The notes under the pieces are model-generated. The model had not been told where the DNA came from and did no database searches. It saw nothing but the letters and a program-made list of their open reading frames with translations. A program made the translations under genes and the position numbers. Below, piece after piece: positions 37,060 to 48,819 of a DNA stretch of 64,000 nucleotides. The DNA is taken from contig WIDE01000075.1 of NCBI GenBank assembly GCA_015039315.1, forward strand, positions 62,001-126,000. Direction: 5' to 3'. The stretch comes from Clavulina sp. PMI_390. Its lineage: Eukaryota; Basidiomycota; Agaricomycetes; Cantharellales; Hydnaceae. Within the stretch, counting starts at the first letter, position 1, and each line of letters starts with the position of its first letter.

Positions 37060-37866
37060 GCATTGGTCTCTTACTATAGCAAACCGGTCAGCAGGGATAC
37101 TTATTTGAAAAGCATTACACGCGCCAAGCACATCTTGGCGGCCAAGCCACCATCTTACATGGCTCAAGAAACACGGCCATACGTCCTGTCCACTTCACAG
37201 CATCGCGAGTGTTTTGATAGAGGTCATATGCCAGGCTCACTTGGAAAGTTGAGCAATTAAATCGTATTGCATACCAGTAGTAAGAGAATCGATCTCAATA
37301 TGTTGGAAAGCGCAAAGTGCCACCCAATATGTATCCTGTATTGAATGTAGTGTAAAGCGAGAGTCTCTTTTATGCGTATATCATCAATGAACATGAATTT
37401 TGATAATCACAGCCCACTACATTTGTGAGACCGGCCAACATGACGATCAGCTTCCCGCTACTCAACGAGCATAGTCTAGCAGCCATGTTTACTCAGCCAG
37501 AGAATTCAACGCGGGGGGTCATTGCCATAGCATGATTTGCTGGGTTACCAACGCTTGGATCCCTTGGCTTCCAGCGGGCTGTTCTTCCATGACAATTACC
37601 CGAGAAGTAGCGCCATATTATTGATTCTATTTCACTAACTCGAATCCATTTGCCAACCTGGATCATCAAACCTTGATGGCTGCCCATTTACGTTCCAATA
37701 GCACTAACGCTGATTGCAAGCTACAAAAAGCCGCCCTTCGAAAGGAAACACACCACTGGTTGCGCGTCCCCTCCCTCATCACTAACCTCAAGCTTATCCT
37801 GGGGTAATATCACCCCTATCACCCTACTGCCCATTGAAAATCTCTTCTGACGATCCGGTAGTTGCG

Positions 37867-39113
37867 ATGTCGAACCTCCCGGCTCTTTCTCGGCTCCCTG
37901 TGCTTAGTGAGTCACTTGTTTCTCTCTTCCCGGCGACAATGGTGGACCAGTTATTACTTACGATAGCTCATAGCTGTTACCCTAATGTTCTCTCTCATCG
38001 TCCTCGGTCGGTTTGTTCTCGCTGCTTCCTCATCCCGTTCTAAGTAGCTTCTTACCCAGGTCTTGACGCGAACCTCCAGCACAAAGTGCCTCGTGTACTC
38101 GACGACCTGAACGAGAGTGCTGGATATTCATACTTCCCCGTCGAGGCCCCTTTATCGTTTGCTAGACTTGGTATTGCTACCGCAGTCCTCACAGTCCTCT
38201 CACTTATCCCAATGTGCGTATCACATGATATCCCAGATTACACGAAGCCTCCATATTTCTGGTACATTCCTCGCTGATCCCGCTGTTTGGTTTATTACTC
38301 TACACCACTTATCCACATCAAATTGCCATTCAACGATGGATAAATTCACATTTCGCTTTTCTTCCGGCACTTCTGCAATCCTGGTATGGTGTCTGACGAC
38401 GTCATATCCACCGCCGGCGTCACGATTATGCTTCTTGGTGCCAATAATCTGCCCTCCGCCGTATCTGACCGGATATCTCATCTACCAAATATCTTTGCCA
38501 CTCGCTTCTCCTTCATGGCTACTGCTTCCTTGTCCTTCCCCGGAATCTCATGTTCCACTTCACGCGCAAATATGCGGAACATAGGGTTGTGATTGACCTC
38601 ATTCGAAAGGGATCAGTGACATCAATGATTGCTGTTGAGCTCGGCTGGCTTGGATTTCTGTGGATTATGTGGCTGGGTGTGTTAATTTCCTCTTTTGCAC
38701 GCTCATTATATTGACGGATTCCGGACTTCAACCAACCTACTCGACCACCAATACTGATAGCCACTGCTGCCGATGCCGCATCCAATAAAGGTTGCTCTAG
38801 TGATTTGGTTTCCGCCATGGAAGCGCTCGAAATCAACGATATGGCTTCGCTTTGCTCACAGTTCCGAGCCGCTGAGGCATTTTCCTTCCTCATCTGGCTC
38901 ATCCTCTTAAGCTATTGGACCCTCCTTCTTGTATTCTCTGTCATGGGCCACATAGCAGGAAATAAGGAGGTCTGGACGACCGGGGTTAGTGATGTCAACT
39001 TCACGAGTGGCGGCGGTGTGGCGGCCCCACCCGCCACACGCCCTCCGATTGTGCCAGGTGGGAGAGCCATGCACGAAATACCTGTGTCATACCCCCCACC
39101 TCAAAATGTTTGA
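37867..39113 (+). CDS. MARVEL-like four-TM protein, array copy 1
   Basis: Five exons: 37867-37906, 37974-38006, 38060-38213, 38585-38676 and 38761-39113, giving 223 aa. It shares with the four other copies the same exon sizes (40, 33, ~140-150, 92 and ~300-350 nt), the same phases and one long intron (371 nt) after exon 3. Four hydrophobic segments are visible: TVTLMFSLIVLG, IATAVLTVLSLIPM, VELGWLGFLWIMWLG and FLIWLILLSYWTLLLVFSVM. The conserved loop is VVIDLIRKGSVTS and the C-terminal tail ends EIPVSYPPPQNV. The layout resembles MARVEL-domain proteins of fungal plasma-membrane microdomains. The domain call is by topology, not by search. It differs from copy 2 mainly in the loop before TM4. 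Confidence 0.85.
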
Positions 39114-40175
39114 GCTGTGCGCATCCCGTGTCTCTACTATGCCTCTTTTAGTTGTACACATCAGCCCGCCGTTTAGTGGCAATTGGATATGCTTCGTTTG
39201 GATGACATAAATAACTTGCTTTCCACTATCGGATATCTGCGAGCGTCAATTTGTGCCTGGCCGGCATTCACTATGCATGCATATTTCATCACAGACGTGA
39301 TCACAAGCGCTCTTCGCAAGCTGTTCCCTACAATCTTGCTTGCTGATTACTTGCATTTAACAAGAGTATGGAGGCGACCTCTGCTCAATATTCGGGTATT
39401 GTTGTCGCAGAATCAAGCTGAGCGCTGCCGGTTCTCTCGTCCGGTGTGTGCCTGAAATTTGGAGAGCCTGCAATTGACGCGGTTTAGGGGCGGAAGGGCA
39501 AATTTGGAATGTATGCACATGTGTCAACAAATATTTCACTCTCGACTCATATCAGCGCATGGATAGCCCAAGCGTACCTTGGCGCCAAGGCCCTTTTTGG
39601 AAGACTCAGATATTGAGCCCATCTCGGCCTCAAGCCCTCCCAAGAACGGGAGTAATTCACTACATCAATGCTTTGTGCGGGGTTAAATTCAATCATCCAG
39701 GCCTCTGAGTCTGGATTAGAGAATTCCTACTAAAACGATAGATTGAGAAGGTTTCATTGAGTGCTCTGTTCGTTCATGTCTTTCGGGCCCTTAGTGCTTT
39801 TACGAACCTCGCCAACGTCTAAAGGGCAAGATGATGCCACGTGTGTGCGTGGTTGGTATCAGGCTCGATCAACTGGATTGGCTATCTTGTCACAAAAGGA
39901 TAACTGCTACAGCATCCAATTGATCGAGGCTTGCTACTGGATGAGAGCGAGGTCTGACTAGGTCATGTTTATCTTTTCAGGATTTATGCCAACTAGACTA
40001 CAGCCCTTTTGAGATGTCTGGATCCAGCTGGCTACTCCTGCATGACAATTGGCTGAGAAGTTTTGCAAGTGTCCTGGTTCTATTTGAGAAATCGAAATCA
40101 ATTCACTGATTTCCAAGCCTGAAGACTGATAGCTACTGCTCTTACGTTATTTTTGGATAGACGCTGCCAGCTAGG

Positions 40176-40183
40176 TATAAAAG
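40176..40183 (+). promoter_or_regulatory. TATA box of array copy 2
   Basis: TATAAAAG lies 143 nt upstream of the ATG at 40319. The surrounding promoter shares blocks (CATGACAATT..., GAGAAGT, ...AGCCGCC) with the promoter of copy 1 around 37580-37730, showing that the duplication included regulatory DNA. Confidence 0.5.
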
Positions 40184-40318
40184 CCGCCTTCAGCATCTAG
40201 AATTCGACCTTAAGCCCGCGTCTCTTTCCTCTCCGTGGAGCACAAGCTCGCCTTGCCTTGAAATCCCTCTATCCGTCGTACTACTTGAGATTTCCATTCT
40301 GAACGCTCCATCATAGCA

Positions 40319-41561
40319 ATGAATAACCTGCCAGCCCTCGCTCGGCTACCAGTGTTCGGTGAGCCCCTCACTCCCCAGCCTCTCAAAGACACTGATTGAC
40401 GAAGCCATTCATCCTCATCTGTAGGCGTTGCACTGCTCTTCTCTCTAATAGTTCTAGGTACTCTATCTTCTCAAAATTTCTCCCGTCTTGTCAACTCAAC
40501 ATGTTCCTTCAGGCATTGACGCCGACTATGACCACAAATATTCCAAGATTCACCAGATCGACCTACTCGGATTCCCTATTGGAGATTATCTCCCTTCTCC
40601 CTCGTTCCCCAAAGTCGGTATCGCAACTGCAGTCCTCACCATGGTCTCTCTCGGTCCAATGTGCGTATTATCCAGCTGCTGTTGGCTGTACAGCATTTTC
40701 GTATTTCGAATTTATTTTGCTAAACCCTGTTTAATTTGCTTTGTTCCTCGCCTTGGCGTCTGTGTTGCAAATCTCATCCCGATTCTGATTGTAAATTGAC
40801 GATATTGCATTTGATATCTTGCCGATATCCTTTGGCATCCTGCTCCTTGCATGTGATCTTGATGTCTGGTCATGATCCTCTGTATTTTGCTCTGTGAACA
40901 TTGACTCAATCGCTGTGGGGCATAACCGGAATATCTCATGCCAAATACATCCGTTCTGGTTCGATCTGCCTCGTTGTCACCGCTCGGGAACCTTGCCTAC
41001 CCAATCCCTCTCCTATACCCTTTTTGAACGTCAATAACTCGTAACTTGCGCTCATCTGTCATATAGGCTTGTGATTGACCTAATCCGCAAGGGTTCGGTC
41101 ACTTCCTTCATCGCTGTTGAGCTTGGTTCGATCGGATTCCTCTGGGTCATGTGGTTGGGTATGTCAACTCTTCATCCGTTATCTCATTGAAGAAGCATCG
41201 CGCACTTCAATTATCACTGACCTTGATTCAAATAAACTCACTAGCCACTGCTGGTGATACTGCGGCCTATGGCTCCTGCCCCAGCTCTGCAGGCTCAATC
41301 TGCTCTGAATTTCAAGCAGCCGAGGCTTTCTCCTTCCTCACATGGCTCATCCTTATGGCATATTGGATTCTCTTATTGACGTTCTCCATCATGGCGCACA
41401 TGTCCGGAAACCACGACGTCTGGATGTCCGCGGTCAGTGATGTCAGCTTTACGAGCGGCGGCAGTGCGGCTACCCAACCCGCCACCAGCTATCCCGCTGT
41501 ACCAGGAGAGAAGCCCATGCACGAGATACCTGTGTCGTACCCCCCGCCTCAGAACGTTTGA
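40319..41561 (+). CDS. MARVEL-like four-TM protein, array copy 2
   Basis: Five exons: 40319-40358, 40425-40457, 40513-40660, 41067-41158 and 41245-41561, giving 209 aa. It begins MNNLPALARLPVFGVALLF. Its loop between TM1 and TM2 is DADYDHKYSKIHQIDLL. It then reads LVIDLIRKGSVTSFIAVELG and ends with TM4 FLTWLILMAYWILLLTFSIM and the tail EIPVSYPPPQNV. Intron 3 is 406 nt. Two Cys residues before TM4 (GSCPSSAGSICSEF) may form a disulphide outside the membrane. The closest relative by tail is copy 1. Confidence 0.87.
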
Positions 41562-42098
41562 GCTGTGGGCATCCAGTGTGTCCCCTGGCTAGCGTGGGGC
41601 GTGGCGTACGACGAGTGTTCGTACGACGCGCTAAATAACTCATTGATCCTCATCATCTGCTATATCCCTCAATCTCCTCCATTCTTGTATATAATATTCT
41701 TTTCAATCCCTGACTCCTACTTTTTTCCTCTCGCGGATGCGTCGAATCCTATACCTCGCCTCCTCGTATCTAGTCAATTGAATGCTGCCACTGCGGAAAG
41801 AAAAATCTGGGGGCGATCCTAAACGAATCATGTTGCTCCTGAAGAATCTCTTTAAATATGACACTGCTCTGTACGGTGCCAAGCCAGGATTCCCACTTTC
41901 GCTGAGGCAATTCCTAATCTGATCAATAAAGGCGCCATTCTTCATGAGGGCAAGATCTCCAGATTGAGTGCGCATCGTCGGTTTGCAAATAGCCAGGATC
42001 CACATACTACTCGGACAGCGAGCTGTCTTGAATGAGGCACCCACACAGCGACAAGGCTGGCTGAAACTCTTTTCTGTCTTTCCTCGTGATTTCCGTCT

Positions 42099-42290
42099 GT
42101 GTCGCTGGGCATGTCAAGTCTAAGGAGGGGTAGAAGAGCGATTGGGCTGCTCGGGCTGCCCAGACCAGGGAAAAGCCAGCTTATTCAAGAGTACTCAATG
42201 TTCTCTTGGAATCGCTCTCTCAGTGTATTGAATGTTTGGATACCTAATAATCCCGATGCGCAGCTTATCTTTCAACAGCAGGTGAGTCAT
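42099..42290 (+). pseudogene. NB-ARC/NACHT P-loop fragment
   Basis: The frame reads RRAIGLLGLPRPGKSQLIQE, a Walker A motif (GLPRPGKS) in the context seen in NLR-type STAND ATPases, followed by LSVLNVWIPNNPDAQLIFQQ, which fits the following strand and helix. Nothing recognisable lies upstream or downstream, and the frame closes soon after. It is probably a relic of an NLR-like gene. Confidence 0.4.
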
Positions 42291-42835
42291 GTATGTCATT
42301 CCAGCTTTGAACGAGACTTTGGCTTCTGGCCCTTGGAAGGTCCTCCAGCAGAAAAATCCATAGCCTCATGATTCCGCTGCTTGATGCCAGTAAGTACGTT
42401 GGGATAAATGAGGTGTACTAGGTGCTATCTTAATCCTTGCTATATTTAGCGGCGCATAGGGTGGGATCTGTGCCTGATGGGAGGTTATTCATTATCGTCT
42501 CAATGCTCATGCAGTTTGAGTGATCCCATATCAACACGGCATCCAGTGAGCGGACTTTCTAGCTCTCTCCGGGTTTCTTCTACGCAATGCGCCTGAAATT
42601 TCTCGTATCACGGTTTGTCCTAAGCGCTCGCCTGTTTCACGGAGGTGACTATAGCCCGATCTGTGCCGGATTCGATGCGGAAGCCTTGTTGGGGGAGGAC
42701 GCCGCTGATGTAGATGGCAAGGGCCCGGAGGCGAGTAAGGATCAACGGCTTCGGTTGTTAGACGGAAGGCTGTGTTGTGTGAGTAGTCTATTTGGGCTGT
42801 ATATATATCCGCCACCCCTAATTATCGCAAAGACC

Positions 42836-43072
42836 ATGACGACAGAGCATGCCAAAAACGTGTCGGGGTCGACAAATCCCGACTATGACTGCGGATTGCA
42901 CGGAGCTAGTAAGAGTCATCCAATATTGTATCGACATGGATGTTGTGATGAGCAAACGTGCAACGGCTATGGCTTGGTCAATGGGTGCACGAAAAAGGCA
43001 AAAGGTGGAGCGCCTGTGACATCACGCTGTCAAAAGATTAAGCGGCAGTCACGCACAGCTGATCTCGAGTAA
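42836..43072 (+). CDS. Small Cys-rich ORF (78 aa), uncertain
   Basis: The ATG at 42836 opens a frame with seven Cys residues (DYDCGLHG, HGCCDEQTCNGYG, VNGCTKK, TSRCQ). A TATATATA tract sits at 42800-42807, unusually close to the ATG. No signal peptide is visible. The Cys pattern is suggestive, but the protein matches nothing I know, and 78 codons can be open by chance. Confidence 0.25.
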   Translation: MTTEHAKNVSGSTNPDYDCGLHGASKSHPILYRHGCCDEQTCNGYGLVNGCTKKAKGGAPVTSRCQKIKRQSRTADLE

Positions 43073-43504
43073 AGCCAAGCTTTCATCTCTACCCTCACCT
43101 ACTCTACGGGATTCAAATGGGCTCAACGCCCGAACACCGTTTTTTACGTCGTCGGTGTCACCAAGGCTGTGAGGAGGATGAGGGGGCGTGATGATGATCA
43201 GGACGGTCTTAGCAGGGCTGTGCGACAAGACAGTTGACTTGTGAATTGCCGCTCCCTCGTCCATTCAGTTTACAAGATCCAATTCAGTTAGCCAATTCAA
43301 ATCTTGGCGAACCTTGCCAATTCGTGCTTGCTCGGGACAGATGCTGGGCTCTGGATACAAAAAGGCATCACTTTGGGCAGAACAGCAACCGTATTCCTCC
43401 TTCACGCCTCATAACCAGCCTCGAGCCAGCCTTGCTCCAGCGTCTATTTCACCTTACCAGCCGTGCTACCTACCCGACCACCTCTTGAACGCTAGATAAC
43501 TGCA

Positions 43505-44882
43505 ATGGCCAACATTCCTGCTCTCGCACGGCTGCCCGTCTTTGGTGAGTCACTTCGTGTTTCTTTTCCCGACGAATTGTCTGACTTGGAGGCCTGTCAT
43601 CTTTGCCTATAGCCCTAGTCCTCATTTTCTCTCTCGTGGTGCTGGGTACGTCCTCTCGGTGTAGTCCTCTCCTGCACCTGCGACTCATTCACATTTTCAC
43701 TTTCGACCTCAGGGCTTGATGCACATTTCGACAGCGAATTCTCTGGCTCTACCACCCTCTTCGGTATCACATACACTTACTCTGCTCCAGGATTTAGCAA
43801 GCTTGGTATTGCTACTGCTGTCCTCACGCTTGTGTCCCTTATCCCAATGTGCGTATCGCCATCGTGTCGTACGATTGATCGACACCTCCGTATCTCCACT
43901 GGAATTCAACTGACTGTTTCCCATCCCCTGTTGCACATGACCACTGGTTGCAATCCTCAATTGGCCCACCAAAACACTATATTACCAAAACACTATATTG
44001 GCAATCCAACGAATTGGATTTTCCCATTCATCCTTGGTCCTCCACAATCCCATTTGAAATGCAATTGGCACCGCCTCCTCTCTACCCTGGCGACTTGGTT
44101 ATCGTTCTTCGTGTTCCTGCTTTGCACACACTCTTGGATACACGTTCGCCCTTTGGGGTGCTGTGGAACCCCCTTCCACCACACATTCATTCACCTTTAC
44201 ATCCATCTGGCCCTACGACATTCTCACCTCCCTTGGTGTTCTCAATGGCCATACTGTGGTACAAACTGACTCATCGTCGTCATTGGCGTCAATCTTTGAA
44301 CGTGATCTACTGGGAAACTTCATCTCCTTCGACTGTCTAATTGCTTTCCCCATCGTTCCTCCTACATACCTTGTCAAACAATAGGCTCGTGATTGACTTC
44401 ATCCGCAAGGGTGCGCCCACGTCCTTGATTGTCGTCGAGCTCGGCTGGCTTGGTTTCCTCTGGATCATGTGGCTGGGTATGTGCCTGCTTTTTCCTTGTT
44501 ATCCTGCATCCCAACTAACAAGAATCTCGTGGACCCTCACGCTCTCCTCATCCCCCGTTCAACAGCCACTGCCGCGGATACCGCTTCGTTTGGCTCCTGC
44601 TCTGATTCTGGGAACTCGTTCTGCTCCCAGTTCCAAGCCGCCGAGGCTCTCTCTTTCCTCACCTGGCTGCTCCTCATGGGCTACTGGATCCTCCTGCTCG
44701 TCTTCTCCGTCATGGCGCACTCTGCGGGTAACCAGAACGTCTGGATGACCGGTGTCAGCGACGCCGAGTTCACCACCGGCGGTGTCAACCACGGTCCCGC
44801 CATGGGCCATGCTGGTGTTGTTGGTGGTGAGAAGCCTGTTAGCGAAGTCCCCGCCACCTACCCCCCACATTCGAACGTCTGA
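43505..44882 (+). CDS. MARVEL-like four-TM protein, array copy 3
   Basis: Five exons: 43505-43544, 43613-43645, 43713-43848, 44385-44476 and 44566-44882, giving 205 aa. It begins MANIPALARLPVFALVLIFS. TM2 is GIATAVLTLVSLIPM, the cytosolic loop is LVIDFIRKGAPTSLIVVELG, and TM4 is FLTWLLLMGYWILLLVFSVM. The tail GPAMGHAGVVGGEKPVSEVP links the forward copies (YPP..NV ending) with the reverse copies (GPSMRHARVGG ending). Intron 3 is the longest of the family at 536 nt. Confidence 0.88.
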
Positions 44883-45797
44883 GTGTGCGGCCCCACTGTC
44901 CTCTCTTTATGTATCGCTGTTGCGAGTGCGGGTGTGGCGCGACGACCGTGGCGCGCGACTGGTTTCTCGAGCCCAACCACAACCACGTTTCCGGAATCAA
45001 AGCATCCTCTTTCTTGTTTTTCTCTTTTATTTGTTTCTCTCAGCGCTTCCCGTCGATAGCCCCCTGCATTTTCCGCTCCACCTCCCATCTTCCTTCTCCG
45101 TTCGCCTTGAAGTCGAGTAGTGCAGTATACCTCCCCTCTGACCCCCTCGCATTCTCGTTCTTTCCAGGCGAGCTGGCCCGTGTCCTTCTTCCACCCCCTG
45201 CTCAATCAAAGCTGAAGCAAAGTGCTTGCTTGCAAACTACGATTCTGCAATGATATTAACCATCAAAACTTTCCATGTCTGCCTGATCCTTGGTGCTAAC
45301 ATGAAAATAATCTCGGAAGAGAATGCTAGCTTATCGTCGCTGGGTACCGTACCATGGCAGTGGAATTCGTCCACTAAAGCTTCACACCCTGAACCATTCT
45401 TCCGGCTCGCTCAATCATAACGCTTCGTTCACGGCTGTGGGTCAGACGGACGTCAGACTGAGTTAATAAGTTTGAATTTTCTTTTGCGTCGCAGAGTCTG
45501 TGTCCAAGTGGCTAGAGATCAGGTACAAAACACTTTATTATACAACAAGTGGTGAAAGATGAACAGTTGTTTGGTGGAAGCTTCCCCGATAAGAAAGTCT
45601 TGACGAGGAGAACGTAGTAGATGGTCTACACTGGGGAATCATGAATACGTCGACGATGATGATAAGAAATAAATCAATGATGAGGTCTATCTGGAATATG
45701 TTGCAGCCTCGTCAGTCGCGCGCCACGATCGCCGCACGACGAATTATACTTGATATGCGCTTAGAGCGTGCATAGTTATTGCTTGGGCGATATGACG

Positions 45798-47012
45798 TTA
45801 CGGGTATGTCGCTCCTCCCACACGGGCATGGCGCATAGAGGGCCCACTGACGCTATCGCTCGCGAACTCCGCAACGGTGACACCCGTGAACCACACTTCG
45901 CTGTTACCCATCGAATGTGCCCGAACAGAGAAACCGAAGAGGAGGAACCAGTAAATCATGAGGATAACCCAGGTTAAGAGAGAGAACGCCCAAGCTGTTC
46001 GGTACTGGGCGCAGAATGATGTAAATGCGTTGTCGCAGGAATCGGGGATGAACCACCCATCACCAAACTTGGTAGTATAAACAAACGTGGCTATTGGATA
46101 TGTCGTAGCCGCGAGGATGTGATGGTTTATATATGGGTTTCGCTCCGTCAGCAGATTGGCCCAGGCGTTGAGAGAAGAAGGTACTAACTCAACCACAAGA
46201 TCCAGAGGACCCCGATCCAGCCTAAGTCGGCAACGACAAAGGAGGTTGGGCCACCTTTATGAATAAAATCAATCATGAGCCTGTTTTCAAAAAATTTCAG
46301 GCGGCGTAGGTCGAAGAAGGGATGGCAAGGAAGGGGAGAAAATCAAGGCAGTCCATAAGCAATCAAGATTTGTACCATCATTTCGCAAATCGTAGATATT
46401 CCAGGAAGCACCGCCCCAGCAGCGAACAACAGGTCATGTGCCAAGCAAATGCGCCAAGCAAAGGGTCGGCGCCAATTGCATTTCCGATTAAATGAAGAGT
46501 CGATAGCGATGTCAACAATGTGGAGGCACGAAATATGAATGTCAGTTCAATTGGCCCATTGATCATGTAGCCGCGCGCAACCCGGTCCGCGGGGGGGTTA
46601 GGGGGGAAGGAAAAATCCAGTTAGTAAATGCACATAAGGTATGGAGGTGCTGAGCATGATACGATGCAGTGCGCACATTAAGCTGAGGGAAAGAATAGTT
46701 ATAGCAGCAGTCGCAAGAGCAAGCTTCGAGAAGAGCGGTGCAGGTGGATAGACCATTCCATAGTCGAAGTAGTAGAATGGGCGAGTGAACTCTTCAGCAA
46801 GGTGGGCATCGATCCCTGAGAGAGTGCTGGTGTCAAACGAGAAGAAAACGAGGAGAAAGAAAACTGATGCGAGACAACGGACCGAGGACTATGAGAGAAA
46901 AAAGAATCACAAGGACTGAGAGTTTTCGTCAGGTCAGTCATCATCGTAGACGGAGAGAAGATTTTGACTCACCGAAGACAAACAAGCGGGCTTGAGCGGG
47001 GGTGCTCGGCAT
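45798..47012 (-). CDS. MARVEL-like four-TM protein, array copy 4
   Basis: Five exons in transcription order: 47012-46973, 46915-46883, 46815-46677, 46280-46189 and 46090-45798, giving 198 aa. It begins MPSTPAQARLFVF. Its hydrophobic segments are VILFSLIVLG, LATAAITILSLSLM, VVADLGWIGVLWILWLS and LLTWVILMIYWFLLFGFSV. The tail stops early at GPSMRHARVGGATYP, lacking the ~15 residues that end copy 3. Intron 3 is 396 nt. It is the near neighbour of copy 5 by direct duplication. Confidence 0.85.
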
Positions 47013-47299
47013 ACCAGATATCTAATGTGACGATCAGGATGATGGACGGCTCAGGCGACTTGACCGTGAAGCGCAACAAACTTGATGGTGCAGGGGGAAG
47101 CAAGTAGGGGCGAGGCAGTCACTGCGCCTCTTCAAGGGATCCTTGTTTGGATGCTGTGTCTCGTATCCGGTATCAGCTCCCGAAAATTGGGGAGTGCGGG
47201 TGTTGGAGCTAATGAGTTCACCTGAGTTAATTATCTGAATGGGTATAGAACCAAGTCTGTTGGCTCGCTATTTGCTTGACTTCGAGATAAACAGCTAAG

Positions 47300-48150
47300 A
47301 GATAGTGAGACCAACATAGTGGTAGGATCAATGATTGTTTGGTGGATCAAAAGTGGGGAAGCTCAGAGGTGAATTGTGGCCGCACACGTATCAAGGTCAA
47401 GCAGCATTCTCATACTTTCATATCACCTAGCATGAAGCAGTTGACCAAGGTATTTTACAATTTATGACGAAGTTTCCAATATAATAGCGTTTCAGAGAGT
47501 ACTCGGATCGCTGATCATAGCCCATTACGTTCATTCACAAGGTGGTCCACACCTGTTGTGCTTCGCGTGAACACATGTATTGTTCGGTAGCAGCAAGGGA
47601 CGGTCGAAATCATGATTATGCGCAGGCATGGTCTCAAAAATTATGGGGTTGGGCTACTCTAAATCCCTAAAGGCCCGTGCGTATGCCTCTAAGACGCGAG
47701 CTATTGCGGCAGCTTAGCCGGGATGGGAACCCAATAGTCGTAGGTAAGATTAGTGACGACAAGTTGAAGAAGGAAAGCGGCACAGCGCGAATGATCACTA
47801 TAGTAATCTAAGAATCTGTGATGCTGTCGGATGGCAGTGGTGGTGACGGTTGGAGTAAGGCATTTTCTGCCTGTACAGTGGCACGTGACCATCAGGTGGC
47901 TGTAGTGCTGCCGACCCATGCCGCTGTGGCCGTGTTCAAGGCAGTCATGCCCTTCTTGGCCATCTTTTGCTGCACCGCCATATCATCAGGAGAGGTCCTA
48001 ATCGGCGAAAATCGTGAGAAGTTCCAACTACAACCAATGCAACTGGCAGGACACAGAAAATGCAACCACTCGCTCTCCTCTGTACCTCTCTTCTACCAAT
48101 AACTTAGCTTACTACCTCCCGCTGACGTCCCCTGAAGAAACGAGTAATGA
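47300..48150. other. Spacer upstream of array copy 4
   Basis: There are no gene-like frames. It shows patchy similarity to 50430-51090 (TGTGATGCT...GATGG, ...CACGTGA, ACAGAAAATGCAAC/ACAAAATGCAAC), as expected if the whole 2.9-kb unit was duplicated. Confidence 0.5.
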
Positions 48151-48819
48151 TAAAACGCCGATGTTGGCTCTACGATTCTGCAATGAAATTAATCATTAAC
48201 ACATTCTATGCCTGCCCGATCCTTGTTGTCAACATGAAGGGAATCTTGGAAGAGAACACCAACTGACCTTATCGTTACTGTGTACTACGCCATTGCTGTA
48301 GAATCCACCCGTAGGGCTTCTCACTTGGCTCATTATTCCTACCCGCTCAGCCCATCTACACCGTCATAACGCTTCGCTTATGGCTGTGGTGGTGGTGGTA
48401 GTGAATTCTCATTTATTAGTCGTTGTAAGCTGCGAGCGGCTGTGGATTACCGATAACGGCCATGGACGTCTGATTGAGTCGAGAAGCTTGAATTTTTTAG
48501 CGTTATAAATCTGCGTACAAGTGGCCGGAGATCAGGTGTGAAACTATTTTATACAACAAGTGGTGAGAAATGAGCAGCTATTTGGTCAAAACTTCCGCGA
48601 TAAGAAAGTCTTGACAAAGAGGAAAGGAGAATTGAGCAGACGGTCTACACTGGAGAATCATGGACGTAACAACTACGACGACGATGAGAAATAAATCAAT
48701 GATGAGGTCTATCTGGATTACGTTGCAGCCTCGTCAGTCGTGCGTCACGATCGCCGCACGACGAATTATACATGGTATGCAATTAGGGCGTACATCGCTA
48801 TTGCTTGGGCAATATGTCG

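Larger units (their letters stand above)
45236..48160. repeat. Tandem duplication unit A (about 2.9 kb)
   Basis: The block starting CTACGATTCTGCAATG at about 45236 recurs at about 48170. Both continue through a shared 3' flank (TACAACAAGTGGTGA, GATAAGAAAGTCTTGAC), a reverse-oriented MARVEL-like gene, a shared leader (CAGCATCCAAACAAGGATCC on the minus strand) and weaker similarity further upstream. The boundaries are approximate. Confidence 0.7.
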
